A stretch of 23,463 nt of DNA from Phycisphaerae bacterium. Lineage in GTDB: Bacteria > Planctomycetota > Phycisphaerae > UBA1845 > UTPLA1. The stretch is from NCBI GenBank assembly GCA_016935885.1, contig JAFGQA010000352.1, positions 1 to 23,463 on the forward strand, given 5' to 3'. The translations under genes were made by a program, and so were the position numbers. The stretch's first letter is position 1. The number at the start of each line of letters is the position of its first letter. This document shows positions 22,273 to 23,463 of this stretch, one piece after another. The notes beneath the pieces were generated by a model. The model was not told where the DNA came from and searched no databases. It worked only from the letters and a program-made list of their open reading frames with translations.

Positions 22273-23463
22273 ATGAGCATTGCAGGACGGGTCATGGCTA
22301 TCGTGCTTGCCGCGGGCTTTGTTGGCGGCTTGGTCTTCCTGCCCGGAGCGGCCGTGGGGGCGCAGGTGGCGGAATCTGGGCCGAATGGCACGGCGGCGAC
22401 CGCGAACGCCCTCCTTTACGGTGACTACGGCGCGGCGGCGATCACGCCGGTCGGCGATTACGATTTTTGGGTCGTTTCGAACCTGGCCGTCGGCGATCTG
22501 GTCTTTGTTTACGTCGACACGCAGTCATCCACGACAATGTGGAATTCGTGGCTGTGCGTGGTCGATAACGACGGCACGACCCTCATCGAAAGCGACCTCA
22601 GCGACGGACCGGACTCCGGTTCCGTTGTCGCCGGGGCGGTGGTCGCGACCGCCGGCGATGTCTACTACCGCGTGAACGAGAGTGGCGACGACCAAACAAT
22701 CACACCCTATGAGATATACCAAGCGGTGTTGAATCCGACCGATACCGCGGCCGAAGCAGAGCCCAATGACGCGGTCGGCACCAATGCGACGCCGATCAGC
22801 GCCGGCGTCATGACGGCGGAAGTGACTGGATCAGACATCGATTTCTTCTCGTTTTCCGCCGCCGGCGGTGACAGCATGGTTGTCATCATGGACGACGATC
22901 CCGACGATGATCATGACTTGACAGACACGGAGTTGGACATCCTCGACACCGATGGCCTGACCGTTCTCGCGGGTGGTGACGACGACGACGCCCACAACGG
23001 CAATGCCGCCGGTGCCGTGGATGCGCCCGTGACGGGCACATACTTCGTGAGGGTGAGCGCTGGTAGCTCCTCTGCCGATACGGACTATCGGTTCACGGTG
23101 CTGGTGAACGGGGTTCCCGTCAACGGGGCGGGCCCGCTCGGTGCGTGCTGTTTCGTGGGCGGCGGGTGCACGATGTTGCTCGAAGGAGACTGCACCGCAA
23201 CCGGCGGCAACTACCAGGGATGGGGCAGCGATTGTGCGTCCACTGCGTGCCCATTGCCGACCGGCGCCTGCTGCGCCGCGGACGGCTCCTGCACCGAGGT
23301 GACCGAGGCCGACTGCACCGCGGCAGGTGGAACGTATCAAGGAAACACCTCGACCTGCGCGACGCATCCTTGCCCGCAGCCGACCGGCGCCTGCTGCGCG
23401 GCGGACGGCTCCTGCACCGACGTGACCGAAGCCGCCTGCACAGCGGCAGGTGGAACGTATCAA
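22273..23463 (+). CDS. Secreted protein with PPC-like domains and Cys-rich repeats (partial, runs off the right edge)
   Basis: 397 codons are visible without a stop. GGAG lies 7 nt before ATG 22273, which begins a signal peptide (VMAIVLAAGFVGGLVFLPGAAVGAQ). Residues about 30-155 form one beta-rich region (PVGDYDFWVVSNLAVGDLVFVYV) and about 161-282 a second, opening EAEPNDAVGTNATPI and continuing GSDIDFFSFSAAGGDSMVV, the pattern of bacterial pre-peptidase C-terminal (PPC) domains. From residue 288 come 41-residue Cys-rich repeats (PxGACCxxxGxCTxxxxxxC…GGxYQGxxxxC), each with six Cys: units start at 23134, 23257 and 23380, the last cut by the window edge. PPC and Cys-rich units suggest a calcium- or disulphide-stabilised extracellular or surface protein; any enzymatic domain would lie beyond the window. 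Confidence 0.85.
   Translation, partial: MSIAGRVMAIVLAAGFVGGLVFLPGAAVGAQVAESGPNGTAATANALLYGDYGAAAITPVGDYDFWVVSNLAVGDLVFVYVDTQSSTTMWNSWLCVVDNDGTTLIESDLSDGPDSGSVVAGAVVATAGDVYYRVNESGDDQTITPYEIYQAVLNPTDTAAEAEPNDAVGTNATPISAGVMTAEVTGSDIDFFSFSAAGGDSMVVIMDDDPDDDHDLTDTELDILDTDGLTVLAGGDDDDAHNGNAAGAVDAPVTGTYFVRVSAGSSSADTDYRFTVLVNGVPVNGAGPLGACCFVGGGCTMLLEGDCTATGGNYQGWGSDCASTACPLPTGACCAADGSCTEVTEADCTAAGGTYQGNTSTCATHPCPQPTGACCAADGSCTDVTEAACTAAGGTYQ
23134..23463 (+). repeat. 123-bp tandem coding repeats (Cys-rich module)
   Basis: Units begin at 23134, 23257 and 23380 with an exact period of 123 bp (41 codons). Units 2 and 3 are nearly identical in DNA, differing at only a handful of bases over the 84 bp visible, whereas unit 1 is clearly diverged. 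This points to recent duplication within the gene. Confidence 0.9.

Overview
The window looks like chromosomal DNA of an uncultured, GC-rich planctomycete, probably Phycisphaerae-like. This is inferred from content: a secreted enzyme ending in a dockerin-like paired-repeat domain, a secreted protein with Cys-rich 'TGACC…DGSC…GGTYQG' repeats, many small membrane and hypothetical proteins, frequent GTG/TTG starts, and intergenic spacers full of short palindromic repeats. No phylogenetic marker gene is present, so the placement is tentative. I found no rRNA, tRNA, CRISPR, phage or insertion-sequence transposase.

Layout. 126-5114 (minus strand) is a MacAB-type ABC export operon, read in the order periplasmic adaptor, ATPase, permease, permease. 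Behind it lies a Yip1-like membrane protein (5302-6042, minus). 6542-7846 (plus) is a mitochondrial-type citrate synthase. 8259-10439 (plus) is a secreted deiminase whose active-site layout resembles Porphyromonas peptidylarginine deiminase (PPAD) more than agmatine deiminase, followed by two beta-sandwich-like regions and a dockerin-like tail. 10672-10818 (minus) is a 48-residue membrane peptide and 10907-11311 (minus) a hypothetical protein. 11720-13396 (plus) is an orphan FHA-GAF-histidine kinase. 13473-16804 (minus) is a three-gene operon: short-chain dehydrogenase, NAD-dependent epimerase/dehydratase and a condensation-type acyltransferase; the last two overlap by ATGA. 17404-17874 is nucleoside diphosphate kinase. 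18314-19478 holds a small basic protein and a membrane-anchored coiled-coil protein. 19807-20376 (minus) is a secreted fasciclin-domain protein. 20989-21992 holds a doubtful small secreted protein and a TPR-like protein. 22273 to the right edge is an incomplete secreted protein with two PPC-like domains and 41-residue Cys-rich repeats.

The genes form no single pathway: the citrate synthase and ndk are housekeeping, whereas the export, deiminase, fasciclin and Cys-rich genes point to a cell envelope and secretome-rich organism. The two most notable things are (1) the PPAD-like secreted deiminase with all predicted catalytic residues plus the Arg pair used for C-terminal arginine recognition, and (2) a set of structured intergenic repeats: a ~107-bp element folding as a three-way junction in two opposed copies plus a divergent third, and a separate small palindrome family in which two copies differ by a compensatory base-pair change.
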